Shown in pieces: positions 1 through 8,216 of a DNA stretch of 64,000 bases. The DNA lies in contig NZ_FUYR01000002.1 in assembly GCF_900168015.1 (NCBI RefSeq), forward strand, positions 390,557 to 454,556, written 5' to 3'. The notes beneath the pieces are model-generated. The model saw nothing but the letters and a program-made list of their open reading frames with translations. It was not told the origin of the DNA and did no database searches. The DNA is from Daejeonella lutea (lineage in GTDB: Bacteria > Bacteroidota > Bacteroidia > Sphingobacteriales > Sphingobacteriaceae). The translations under genes and the position numbers were made by a program. Within the stretch, counting starts at the first letter, position 1. Each line of letters begins with the position of its first letter.

Positions 1-49
1 ATGTGCAGCAGATTTTTCTGATATTAAAATTCCGGAGAGTAAAGTCTGA

Positions 50-532
50 TTATTTTTCTTTCTCGATTAGGCATACCGCGTATGCAACAACACCCTCTTG
101 CCGGCCGATAAATCCCATAGTCTCATTAGTAGTAGCCTTTATGGAAATGTCATCTTCGCTAATACCCGCTGCCCAGGCAATATTTAGTTTCATCTGGGGA
201 ATATGAGGATTTATTTTAGGTGCTTCAAGACATAACATGGCGTCAATGTTGCCAATTTCCCAACCTTTTTCTTTCAAAAGACTTACACATTCTTTTAAAA
301 TCAGAAGGCTGCTGATACCCTTCCACCGATCATCAGTATTAGAAAAGTGAAAACCGATATCACGAAGATTCGCAGCACCCAATAATCCATCGCATATTGC
401 GTGTACTAACACGTCGGCATCCGAATGGCCAAAGGCGCCTGAATGGTGCTCGAGATTTACTCCACCCATTATAAAAGGATGTTTTTCAGCCAGCTGATGA
501 ACATCGAACCCAAATCCTACCCTAATCTTCAT
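50..532 (-). CDS. ispF: 2-C-methyl-D-erythritol 2,4-cyclodiphosphate synthase
   Basis: This enzyme cyclises CDP-ME 2-phosphate to MEcPP in the MEP route to isoprenoids and is cytosolic and trimeric. The 160 residues are the normal full length. Visible family signatures are the metal site at the N-terminus (Asp10, His12 in FDVHQL) with His44 in the segment GHSDADVLVH, and the C-terminal substrate segment TTNETMGFIGR. The ATG start shares one base with the stop of porV (TAATG), so the two genes are translationally coupled, although isoprenoid synthesis and secretion have no obvious link. Identification is secure. Confidence 0.97.
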   Translation of the reverse strand: MKIRVGFGFDVHQLAEKHPFIMGGVNLEHHSGAFGHSDADVLVHAICDGLLGAANLRDIGFHFSNTDDRWKGISSLLILKECVSLLKEKGWEIGNIDAMLCLEAPKINPHIPQMKLNIAWAAGISEDDISIKATTNETMGFIGRQEGVVAYAVCLIEKEK

Positions 533-1689
533 TAATTATTTGCAAAGTTAAATACCAGCGAGAAGCGCAGCGTTTGCGCTAAAGGACTTTTTTGCTGGTT
601 AGCAAGAAGATATGCGAAATCCAGGTTAAAAACATTGTATTTAAGTCCGGCTCCCACTGTGAAATATCTCCGGTCACCCTTGGTTGGAGTTTCATAAAAA
701 TATCCCGAACGAAGGGCGAATTGTTTATTATACCAATATTCTGTGCCAAGTGAATAGCTTACCTCGCTCAGTTCTTCTGAAAATCCGCCTGGTGCATCAC
801 CGAAAGAACCAAAGATGCCAGCTGGAACGGAGCGGTCAGGATCTTTACCACTGACAATATTACCATTAGAATCTCTGATGGGATTGGTTGGAACAAGAAG
901 TTTGTTAAGGTCGAGCGCTACCGTAAATTGATTAAGTTCATCTAAATTAAACGTGGATGCGCCTCCCAATTTCATATTAGTGGGCAGAAAAGACTTTGAG
1001 CTTCCATCTGAATAGTTCATTTTCGTTCCAATATTTGAAATATTCAGCCCAAAGGCTAACTCCGTATCTTTTCCGAACATTAGCGTACCTTTCTTCATGT
1101 AAGCCGAAACATCCGCGGCTAATGCTGTTGCAGGCTGAATATCCTGCCCGTTGAACTGACCATTACTTAGACTTGAACGAATATATCTTATACCTGTTCC
1201 AAGCGAAAAATTCTCACCGAACTTCCGCGCAAAAGTTCCGTCAATGGAAAACTCATTGGGACTGTAAACTCCAATGTCATTCTTGCTGTCATCAGTTAAT
1301 TGAATGGAGCCGTATGAAAAATACCGAAGAGAACCGCCAATAATGTTCCGTTCGTCAAGGCGATGAAATACCGTCAAATAACCAAGGTCAACATCGGGCA
1401 CCAGATTTCTCAACCAGGGAGTATAAGACGCTGAAATGCCTGTTGGTTGCTCTAAAAATGCAAGCTTGGCTGGGTTCCAATGGCTGGAATTTGCATCCGG
1501 AGATGTTGCGGCGCCGACGTCACCCATAGCACCAGATCTCGCATCAGGGGCAATAAGTAAAAATGGAGCAGCAGTTTGGATGGTGTTTGTTCTCTTGCCA
1601 TCACTTTGCGGAATTTGAGCCATAACCCGGTCAGCAGATCGGGCAACAACAAAAATTAAACAGCAACAAAGTGAGAGTTTGTTAATCAT
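532..1689 (-). CDS. porV: Type IX secretion outer-membrane protein PorV (LptO)
   Basis: PorV is an outer-membrane beta-barrel of the type IX secretion system that shuttles cargo from the translocon to the attachment complex (family knowledge). The sequence shows an N-terminal signal peptide ending near VMAQ, followed by the family's plug-like start (APFLLIAPDARSGAMGD) and alternating beta-strand pattern to a C-terminal aromatic strand (LVFNFANN). The ATG at 1689 is preferred to the TTG two codons upstream, giving 385 residues. It lies divergent from gldJ, as expected for a conserved T9SS/gliding locus, but porU, often the neighbour of porV and gldJ, is absent here. Confidence 0.9.
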   Translation of the reverse strand: MINKLSLCCCLIFVVARSADRVMAQIPQSDGKRTNTIQTAAPFLLIAPDARSGAMGDVGAATSPDANSSHWNPAKLAFLEQPTGISASYTPWLRNLVPDVDLGYLTVFHRLDERNIIGGSLRYFSYGSIQLTDDSKNDIGVYSPNEFSIDGTFARKFGENFSLGTGIRYIRSSLSNGQFNGQDIQPATALAADVSAYMKKGTLMFGKDTELAFGLNISNIGTKMNYSDGSSKSFLPTNMKLGGASTFNLDELNQFTVALDLNKLLVPTNPIRDSNGNIVSGKDPDRSVPAGIFGSFGDAPGGFSEELSEVSYSLGTEYWYNKQFALRSGYFYETPTKGDRRYFTVGAGLKYNVFNLDFAYLLANQQKSPLAQTLRFSLVFNFANN

Positions 1690-2118
1690 TACCAAATATC
1701 AAGCTGAAACCCAATTAATATCCTGACGTGCATTAAATATACACATTTTTGAACATATAGCTTAATTGAGGCTCATATACAACGTTTCTTTTTCAAAATT
1801 AATATAGTTAGAAGAACTTTTTTATAGTGCTTCTCAACAAAATTTCACTGATGTTAAACAACTGTATATTAATAAATTACAATTTATTTACTTAACTTAC
1901 GTTAGAATACGTAAATGAAATTATAGGTAATAACAGGAGCTTTAAAAGTCGGGATATTTTGCGTCTAGACAACATAAGTCCTGTAACCTTAAATTAGAAT
2001 TTTCGTTTAAACATAATATCTGCATTAGCAGCTACAATAATGACCATAAATATCCGTTGGGGATATTATTCAAATTTCGTATTTTTATAAAATTAATGCT
2101 CCAATTACATTGTTAGTA
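1690..2118. other. Intergenic region between porV and gldJ
   Basis: About 430 AT-rich bases separate the two divergent genes and must hold both promoters. I see no ORF of convincing quality. No perfect TAnnTTTG element stands out. The most regular structure is an interrupted dyad, TTACGT-N6-ACGTAA at 1897-1914, which could be an operator; that role is a guess. Confidence 0.5.
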
Positions 2119-3717
2119 ATGAAAAGAATATCCTTAATTTTTACCGCCGCGGTTTTTCTGGCAGGCGTATTATCCTCATGTAATAAAAAGAGCGGCACGT
2201 CCTCAAAAACAGGGATGGCCTATAACGATAAGTATAACGGTGGATTCCAGGTAAATAATAAAGTGAAAGCTGGCCCTGGTCCTGGCACTATCGCTATTGA
2301 GGGCGGTACGTTTGTTATGGGGGGAAGCTTAAATCAGGATTTAGGATATGAGTTTGACAACGTCCGCAGGAGGGTTACAGTTGCATCGTTCTATATGGAT
2401 GAAACCGAGGTTTCAAATGTAGATTGGCTGGAATACCTATACTGGATCAGAAGAAATTACGCTAACGACGCTGAATATTATTACAATGCCCTTCCGGACA
2501 CGCTGGTTTGGAGACAACCTCTTTCCTATAATGAGCCATACGTTAATAACTACCTGCGTCACCCGGCCTTTCAGGATTATCCGGTAGTGGGGGTTACCTG
2601 GGAACAGGCTAATGCTTATTGTGAGTGGCGTACAGACCGAGTTAATGAAGAAATTTTACGTAGTACTGGCAGATTACTTGACTACAAGACTCTGGCTGGG
2701 GGAGGAAAAGCAGGTACCGCAACAACTGTTTCAACGTCAACCGATCCATTCAACACCGATATTTACTTAAATGGCCAATATCGCGGAGAAGGAATCGATG
2801 GGAAAAAGATGGAAAAAGATCTTAATCCAAACGCTGCGAATGGCGCTACAACAACTGGTAAAGGCGGTCCTACGCGCCCGGTGCGCTTGGAAGACGGGGT
2901 TTTAAAACAACCTTATCGTTTGCCAACAGAGGCAGAGTGGGAATACGCTGCGTTAGCATTAGCTGGAAACACTGAATACGAGAATATTGCGGACGGAAAG
3001 ATCTATCCGTGGAATGGTCTTGGTGTGCGTTCGCCGAGAAAGAAAACTCAGGGAATGATCCTGGCCAACTTTAAAAGAGGTGAAGGGGATAATATGGGAA
3101 CTGGGGGATATCTTAACGACAAGGCCGATATTACTGCACCTGTTAGAGCATATGTTCCGAATGATTTCGGTTTGTATAATATGGCCGGAAACGTTAATGA
3201 ATGGACTGCCGATGTTTATCGTAAGCTAACATTTGAGGATTTCGCAGATTTCAATCCTTTCAGGGGAAATGAATTTGTAAACAAGAGGTTGGCCGACAAG
3301 ACGAAAGGTATTTATGCGAAGGATAAATACGGTCGTCCAATTAAAGATCCTGCACCAGCTGGAAAGAAGCAAACATGGGCTGAGATGCAAAGCGCTCAAG
3401 CTGCTCAGGATACTTCCTCAATTGCAGGAAAGCCTTACAATCCGGATTTCCGTGGTCATCTTGACTCTGTGAATCCTAATCTTTACGGAATCACTACGCT
3501 GGTTAATGATCGTTCAAGAGTTTATAAAGGCGGATCATGGAATGACAGAGCTTACTGGTTAAATCCTGCTACCAGAAGATTTATGCAACAAGACGAAACC
3601 AGTGCTGAGATGGGTTTTCGGTCGGCCATGACATTGGTTGGTGCACCTGAAATAATTTCAAAAGGAAAACCTCAATTTAATCAGCCTAAATCTAAGGCTC
3701 CTAAGAAAGCGAGATAA
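2119..3717 (+). CDS. gldJ: Gliding motility / T9SS lipoprotein GldJ (FGE-sulfatase fold)
   Basis: GldJ is an outer-membrane lipoprotein needed for gliding and stable type IX secretion (family knowledge). The product has a lipoprotein signal with lipobox LSSC near residue 20, then a formylglycine-generating-enzyme-like (SUMF1) domain over most of its length. Its signatures are IEGGTFVMGG, LPTEAEWEYAA, GNVNEWTADVY and YKGGSWNDRAYW. The domain is presumed structural because GldJ/GldK proteins are not known sulfatase activators. The ATG at 2119 (MKRISLIF) is preferred over the TTG three codons upstream because it gives a clean signal peptide; length is 532 residues. Proximity to porV and length favour GldJ over GldK. 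Confidence 0.85.
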   Translation: MKRISLIFTAAVFLAGVLSSCNKKSGTSSKTGMAYNDKYNGGFQVNNKVKAGPGPGTIAIEGGTFVMGGSLNQDLGYEFDNVRRRVTVASFYMDETEVSNVDWLEYLYWIRRNYANDAEYYYNALPDTLVWRQPLSYNEPYVNNYLRHPAFQDYPVVGVTWEQANAYCEWRTDRVNEEILRSTGRLLDYKTLAGGGKAGTATTVSTSTDPFNTDIYLNGQYRGEGIDGKKMEKDLNPNAANGATTTGKGGPTRPVRLEDGVLKQPYRLPTEAEWEYAALALAGNTEYENIADGKIYPWNGLGVRSPRKKTQGMILANFKRGEGDNMGTGGYLNDKADITAPVRAYVPNDFGLYNMAGNVNEWTADVYRKLTFEDFADFNPFRGNEFVNKRLADKTKGIYAKDKYGRPIKDPAPAGKKQTWAEMQSAQAAQDTSSIAGKPYNPDFRGHLDSVNPNLYGITTLVNDRSRVYKGGSWNDRAYWLNPATRRFMQQDETSAEMGFRSAMTLVGAPEIISKGKPQFNQPKSKAPKKAR

Positions 3718-3731
3718 GCGAATTTTTTAAT

Positions 3732-3770
3732 AAAAAAAGGGGGCAGATAAATTATATCTGCCCCTTTTTT
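3732..3770. terminator. Bidirectional terminator after gldJ and the GMC operon
   Basis: A perfect 10-bp stem (GGGGCAGATA with TATCTGCCCC, 3740-3749 and 3755-3764) is flanked by A7 on the left and T6 on the right. It can therefore end transcription from both convergent neighbours. Confidence 0.9.
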
Positions 3771-3781
3771 GTTGTCCCGAG

Positions 3782-4465
3782 TTAGCTATCCCATGTCATT
3801 ATTTTTCCCCTATCTTCTGCTTTTAAACATTGCTCCAAGGTTTTCGCATCGTATTCAAGACCGAATTGTTTTAGGACATCATCAGGTACTCCATCCCAGG
3901 CATTTGGTTGATTTCCTTTGTAGCCCAGGTCCTCCATGCCGATCTTACTCGTAAAAAACCCTGTAGCCGTGAGCCCGCGCATCGTATCAAAAAAACTTAC
4001 CCCCGCTGCATTTTCAGGAAGCGCTTTTTCAGGATAGGCGATTAGATCCACAAGCTGGATTCGCTGTTCGGCAGTGGCATCAGAGAATGCTTTTTTGAAT
4101 AATTTCAATGATTTAACATCAAGCCATCTAAGTCCTCCCCGCAATGGAAGCTGAAGGTCCGGCTGATCCTTTACAATAAACTCAATGAAGTCTGCGACTT
4201 TGGCATCACTGGCACTTCCCGATGTGTCGTCTTTGGGAATTATGATATCAGCCAAAATAGTGATCGTTGAAAATTCAGCTGCAGTGAAGAACTTTTCAGC
4301 CATCAACTTTTCATCATTGAGCTGCTCTTCCGGGGTCCTTCCATAAGCCCCTTTTTTGCCAGCAGCTACAGAGTCTTTTCCTTCCTTTTTATCGCATGAC
4401 GATAATAAGGTACCGACGCTAACCGTTCCAACGGCAAGTGCTTTGAGTGAATCTCTTCTGTTCAT
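3782..4465 (-). CDS. Gluconate 2-dehydrogenase subunit 3 family protein
   Basis: This is the small subunit of a periplasmic FAD dehydrogenase. The N-terminus MNRRDSLKAL resembles a twin-arginine signal and continues into a hydrophobic stretch ending in a lipobox (LLSSC), so it is probably a Tat-exported lipoprotein that carries the folded flavoprotein across the membrane. The central segment (EFSTITILADIIIPKDD) is typical of gluconate 2-dehydrogenase subunit 3. The gene follows the GMC oxidoreductase by 4 bases, the usual partner order. The substrate cannot be told from the sequence. Confidence 0.88.
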   Translation of the reverse strand: MNRRDSLKALAVGTVSVGTLLSSCDKKEGKDSVAAGKKGAYGRTPEEQLNDEKLMAEKFFTAAEFSTITILADIIIPKDDTSGSASDAKVADFIEFIVKDQPDLQLPLRGGLRWLDVKSLKLFKKAFSDATAEQRIQLVDLIAYPEKALPENAAGVSFFDTMRGLTATGFFTSKIGMEDLGYKGNQPNAWDGVPDDVLKQFGLEYDAKTLEQCLKAEDRGKIMTWDS

Positions 4466-4469
4466 GTGA

Positions 4470-6209
4470 TTAAATATTTTGCTTTTTTAACTGATCAACG
4501 ATATATTCTGACGCACGCATAGCCAAAGCGAGAATGGTCCACGTTGGATTTTTATCAGCCTGGGACACAAAAGCTCCGCCGTCAACAACAAAAAGATTAT
4601 TTACATCGTGTGCCTGATTGTATTTGTTAAGAACTGACGTGTTTTTGTTATTACCCATCCGGGTGGTACCCACTTCGTGGATGATTCGTCCCGGTGCCAA
4701 CAGCCCATATTTTTCATCCGCTCCCGGCTTATCGCCACTAGCCACACCACCCATTGAATGAATTATTTCTTCAAAGGTATCCTGCATATGCTTAGCCTGC
4801 TTCACTTCCTGGTCTGTCCAATTATAATTAAACCTCAATACCGGTATGCCGTATTTATCTACGGCCCCGGGATCAATTTCACAATAATTTTCAACCCTGG
4901 GTATGCTTTCGCCTCTGCCGGCAAAACCTACAGTAGATCCATAATAGCGTCGGTAGTCGTTTTTTAAAGCAGCTCCATATCCCCCGGCATCCTTCATCTT
5001 GCCCTCAACTGTGGGATATTTACCGTTCGTTTTTTCCATTCCGAAGCCAAAGCCATACGAAGGCATACTCATACCACCCCAAAACTCAATATGGTAACCG
5101 CGCGCAAAATCCAGTTTTTTATTTTCAAGCCACCATGGAATATATAGATGCAGACCACCGACACCATCTTCGTTGTATCGTTTTCGGTCCATCAACTGCG
5201 GAATAAAAGCTCCTCTGGAAGCTCCCGTCGAATCATGAAGATACTTGCCGACCATGCCGCTTGAGTTCGCCAATCCGTTAGGATGAGCGGATGATTTGGA
5301 ATTAAGAAGCAGCCGTGCAGATTCGCACGCACTTGCAGCAAGGACGACAATTTTTGCGTTCACCTGGTACTCCTGCATATCGGTTTTATCGACATATGAG
5401 ACACCTGTCGCCCGTCCTTCTTTATCAGTTAATACCTCACGTGCCATGGCATTAACATAAACATCAGCATTGCCTGTTTTTCTAGCTGGCTTCACCAGAC
5501 AGGTCGATGATGAAAAATCAGCATGTACTGTACAACCGCGGCTACATTGGGCGCAAAAAAAACATGAACCCCTGTCCTTATTTACTGGTCTTGTTAAGAT
5601 GGACAGCCTTGATGGAATCACGGGAATCCCGATTTTCCCAGCGGCTTTCTTTATCATCATCTCGTGGAGCCGTGGTTTTGGTGGTGGAAGAAAGTAGCCA
5701 TCAGGCTCATTATAGATTCCCTCCTTAGTGCCAAAAACACCGATCATTTTGTCTACCCGGTCGTAGTAAGGTTTTACATCGTCGTAACCAATTGGCCAAT
5801 TATCACTTAGACCATCAAAATCATGTCTTTTAAAATCGTTAGGACCAAACCGTAATGAAATTCTTCCCCAATGATTTGTACGGCCGCCAAGCATCCTCGA
5901 TCGAAACCAATCGAACTCTGTGCCTTTTGCTTTAGTATACGGTTCGCCTTCTATTTCCCAGCCACCATATGCGGCATCGAAATCGCCGAAAGGCCGGGTT
6001 GTATTAGCTCCACGCCTGGGAGATTCATAAGACCATTTCAGTTGTGTCTGCTGCTCAGGATTTGCCGGATCGTAATCGGGTCCGGCCTCTAGCAGCGCCA
6101 CTTTTAAGCCTGCTTCCGTTAAGACTTTCGCCGCCATTCCTCCGCCGGCCCCAGAGCCTACAATACAAACGTCATATAACTCTCCTTTGGTTTTAATTTC
6201 TATAGCCAT
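4470..6209 (-). CDS. GMC-family FAD oxidoreductase, large subunit of a sugar/alcohol dehydrogenase
   Basis: This flavoprotein of 579 residues oxidises a sugar, polyol or alcohol and is the catalytic partner of the following subunit-3 gene. The N-terminal FAD Rossmann motif is VGSGAGGGMAAKVL. The C-terminal catalytic region has a His in GRIIHEVGTTRMG near residue 505 and an Asn in NPTWTILALAMR near 555. Around residues 215-228 there is a dense cysteine motif, CX2CX2CX3C (CFFCAQCSRGC), in the region where FAD-glucose dehydrogenases of the alpha/gamma type carry an Fe-S cluster; an Fe-S centre here is inference. It has no signal of its own, consistent with hitch-hiking export. A cytochrome c subunit, common in such complexes, is not encoded next to it. 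Confidence 0.88.
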   Translation of the reverse strand: MAIEIKTKGELYDVCIVGSGAGGGMAAKVLTEAGLKVALLEAGPDYDPANPEQQTQLKWSYESPRRGANTTRPFGDFDAAYGGWEIEGEPYTKAKGTEFDWFRSRMLGGRTNHWGRISLRFGPNDFKRHDFDGLSDNWPIGYDDVKPYYDRVDKMIGVFGTKEGIYNEPDGYFLPPPKPRLHEMMIKKAAGKIGIPVIPSRLSILTRPVNKDRGSCFFCAQCSRGCTVHADFSSSTCLVKPARKTGNADVYVNAMAREVLTDKEGRATGVSYVDKTDMQEYQVNAKIVVLAASACESARLLLNSKSSAHPNGLANSSGMVGKYLHDSTGASRGAFIPQLMDRKRYNEDGVGGLHLYIPWWLENKKLDFARGYHIEFWGGMSMPSYGFGFGMEKTNGKYPTVEGKMKDAGGYGAALKNDYRRYYGSTVGFAGRGESIPRVENYCEIDPGAVDKYGIPVLRFNYNWTDQEVKQAKHMQDTFEEIIHSMGGVASGDKPGADEKYGLLAPGRIIHEVGTTRMGNNKNTSVLNKYNQAHDVNNLFVVDGGAFVSQADKNPTWTILALAMRASEYIVDQLKKQNI

Positions 6210-6332
6210 CAGCCAACATGTTTTTAAAAAACTTCTGATCCAAAGTTTTCATTAAATTAAGCAATATTTAGATACGCAAAGAATTATATCTCGCGAAAGG
6301 ACCAGTCTGGAATGAGAATAGAACGGAGGGAA

Positions 6333-6833
6333 TTAGTTGAAAACAATCATCACCTGATTTTTTTCAACTTTATCTGACGGGTTTACTTTAATTGATTTTA
6401 TAACACCATCTGTAGGAGCTTTAATGATGTTTTCCATTTTCATAGCTTCGAGGATCAATAGGTTAGACCCTTTAGAAACTTCTTCACCTTCCTTAACAAG
6501 TACTTTGAGGACAAGCCCTGGCATAGGGGCTTTAAGCTCGGTGATTTTCAGAGAATTGAGGTTATCCATTCCCAGTTTATGAAGTAACTCATCAAATTGG
6601 TCGGTAAGTGACATCGTATAAATGTTCTTATTTACCCTAACGGAGCATGTTTTTTGATTCTTGTCCAACGTGACAAGCTCTACATTATAAGAACGATTTT
6701 CATGGAGGATATGAAACGTTGATTTACTAATGGAATAAATGTCCAGATCCATGGGCTGATCGTTAACAAGAGTCTGATCTTTCTCTGATCTTACTTGAAA
6801 ATCGAATTGTTCGTTAACTTTTATCTTAAACAT
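6333..6833 (-). CDS. Biotin/lipoyl-attachment carrier protein (acyl-CoA carboxylase BCCP-like)
   Basis: The C-terminal 75 residues form a biotinyl domain with the biotinylation motif EAMKMEN (Lys near residue 131) and the preceding PMPGLVLKVLVKEGE. The N-terminal half is a linker region like those in pyruvate/propionyl-CoA carboxylase carrier subunits. The ATG at 6833 (MFKIKVNEQ) is chosen since it lies one base after the upstream stop; a longer reading would overlap the DUF4159 gene by 35 bases. Length is 166 residues. No carboxylase or carboxyltransferase gene is adjacent, so the enzyme it serves is unknown. Confidence 0.85.
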   Translation of the reverse strand: MFKIKVNEQFDFQVRSEKDQTLVNDQPMDLDIYSISKSTFHILHENRSYNVELVTLDKNQKTCSVRVNKNIYTMSLTDQFDELLHKLGMDNLNSLKITELKAPMPGLVLKVLVKEGEEVSKGSNLLILEAMKMENIIKAPTDGVIKSIKVNPSDKVEKNQVMIVFN

Positions 6834-6834
6834 C

Positions 6835-7506
6835 TTATTGCGTAAGGGCGTATTGAACCAGATTAGCACCCATTTTCAAGGCTCTTTGACGCGTATCCTC
6901 CGAATCGCTTGAATATGTTCCTGCCACTTCCCAACCATTCCCAAGATCACATTCAAAAGTGTAATAACAAACCACTCTACCCTTGTATATCAATGCAAAT
7001 CCCTGAGGCCTTTTCCCATCATGTTCATGGATTTTCGGAAGTCCTCCTGGAAATTTAAACTTCTGATTATATAAACTATGGTTGGATGGCAGCTCGATAA
7101 AGTCGAGGTCGGGGAATACCCGTTTCATTTGTGGTCTGATAAACTTATCCAGTCCATAATTATCATCAATATGCAAAAAACCTCCACCGGTTAGGTACTT
7201 ACGAAGGTTTTCCGCTTCCTGATCGCTGAAAACAATATTGCCATGGCCAGTTAAATACACAAACGGGTAATTGAATATTTCAGCACTTCCGGCCTCAACA
7301 ACCGCTTCGTCTTTATCAAAATTAGTCCCTAAATTCTTATTGCAAAAGCTGATTAGTTCAGGTAGTGCCGTGCGGTTTGCATACCAATCTCCGCCGCCGT
7401 TATACTTCATTTTGGCAATTTTGTAACTCGGAGCCGTATAAGACGAAATAATCCCGGCAAACAGGACGAATAAAACAAGAAGGTTGATCTTCATTAAAGC
7501 TTTCAT
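6835..7506 (-). CDS. DUF4159 domain protein, exported
   Basis: The N-terminus has a hydrophobic signal segment (LLVLFVLFAGIISSYT). The body matches the pattern I associate with DUF4159: YNGGGDWYANRTALPEL, then FVYLTGHGNIVFSD and GGFLHIDDNYG, which resembles a glutamine-amidotransferase-like (ThuA-like) fold. The biochemical role is not established. Its ATGA overlap with the end of rsmE indicates co-translation. It continues the minus-strand block downstream of nuo. Confidence 0.82.
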   Translation of the reverse strand: MKALMKINLLVLFVLFAGIISSYTAPSYKIAKMKYNGGGDWYANRTALPELISFCNKNLGTNFDKDEAVVEAGSAEIFNYPFVYLTGHGNIVFSDQEAENLRKYLTGGGFLHIDDNYGLDKFIRPQMKRVFPDLDFIELPSNHSLYNQKFKFPGGLPKIHEHDGKRPQGFALIYKGRVVCYYTFECDLGNGWEVAGTYSSDSEDTRQRALKMGANLVQYALTQ

Positions 7507-8204
7507 CTGTTAAGATAGTTGATCTCAAAACAGGCCTCAAGAGCCGCGGTTTCTGTCCTTAACCTGGAGTTGCCCAGGCTAATTGGAACGAAGTTAACTG
7601 CGAGGGCTTCCAATACCTCTGACGGACTGAAATCTCCTTCGGGGCCGATCATTACAAGATAATCAGAATTCAACGCGATCTTATCTTTTAACGTAAATTT
7701 TTCGCCGTCGATACAATGAGCAATAAATTTTTGAGTACTTGAAACCGATCCAATAAACTCCTTAAATCGTACGACCTCGTTTAATTTTGGATGGTAAGCT
7801 TTGATCGATTGCTTAACGGCAGATGTTATAACCTTATTGAGACGATCAGTTTTCAATTCTTTACGTTCTGACCTTTCACAAATTAAAGGTGTGATTGTAT
7901 CAATCCCTATCTCAGTTGCCTTTTCAAGAAACCATTCTACGCGTTCAATATTTTTAGTTGGAGCTATCGCTATATGCAGATGATGGTTGCGCCTACCAAA
8001 TTCCTCCTGCACTTTAATAACGCTCAAGGAAGTTCTCTTAGGGTGCGGGTCGCTAATTATTGCTTCGTAAAAACCACCCTTGCCATCAACCAGTTGTACC
8101 AAACTGTCCTTTTGAAGGCGTAAGACTTTTATGCAATGTTTACTCTCCTCTTCACTTAGAATGTAAGTGTCTGAATGAATATCAGGTGTGTAAAAAATAT
8201 GCAT
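7503..8204 (-). CDS. rsmE: 16S rRNA (uracil-1498-N3)-methyltransferase
   Basis: RsmE methylates U1498 of 16S rRNA using SAM. The 233-residue product has the N-terminal PUA-like part (HCIKVLRLQKDSLVQLVDG) and the C-terminal SPOUT knot with MIGPEGDFSPSE and SLGNSRLRTETAAL, which form the SAM pocket. It starts 12 bases after the CBS-domain gene and overlaps the DUF4159 gene. Identification is secure. Confidence 0.96.
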   Translation of the reverse strand: MHIFYTPDIHSDTYILSEEESKHCIKVLRLQKDSLVQLVDGKGGFYEAIISDPHPKRTSLSVIKVQEEFGRRNHHLHIAIAPTKNIERVEWFLEKATEIGIDTITPLICERSERKELKTDRLNKVITSAVKQSIKAYHPKLNEVVRFKEFIGSVSSTQKFIAHCIDGEKFTLKDKIALNSDYLVMIGPEGDFSPSEVLEALAVNFVPISLGNSRLRTETAALEACFEINYLNR

Positions 8205-8216
8205 CCAGCATTTTCA

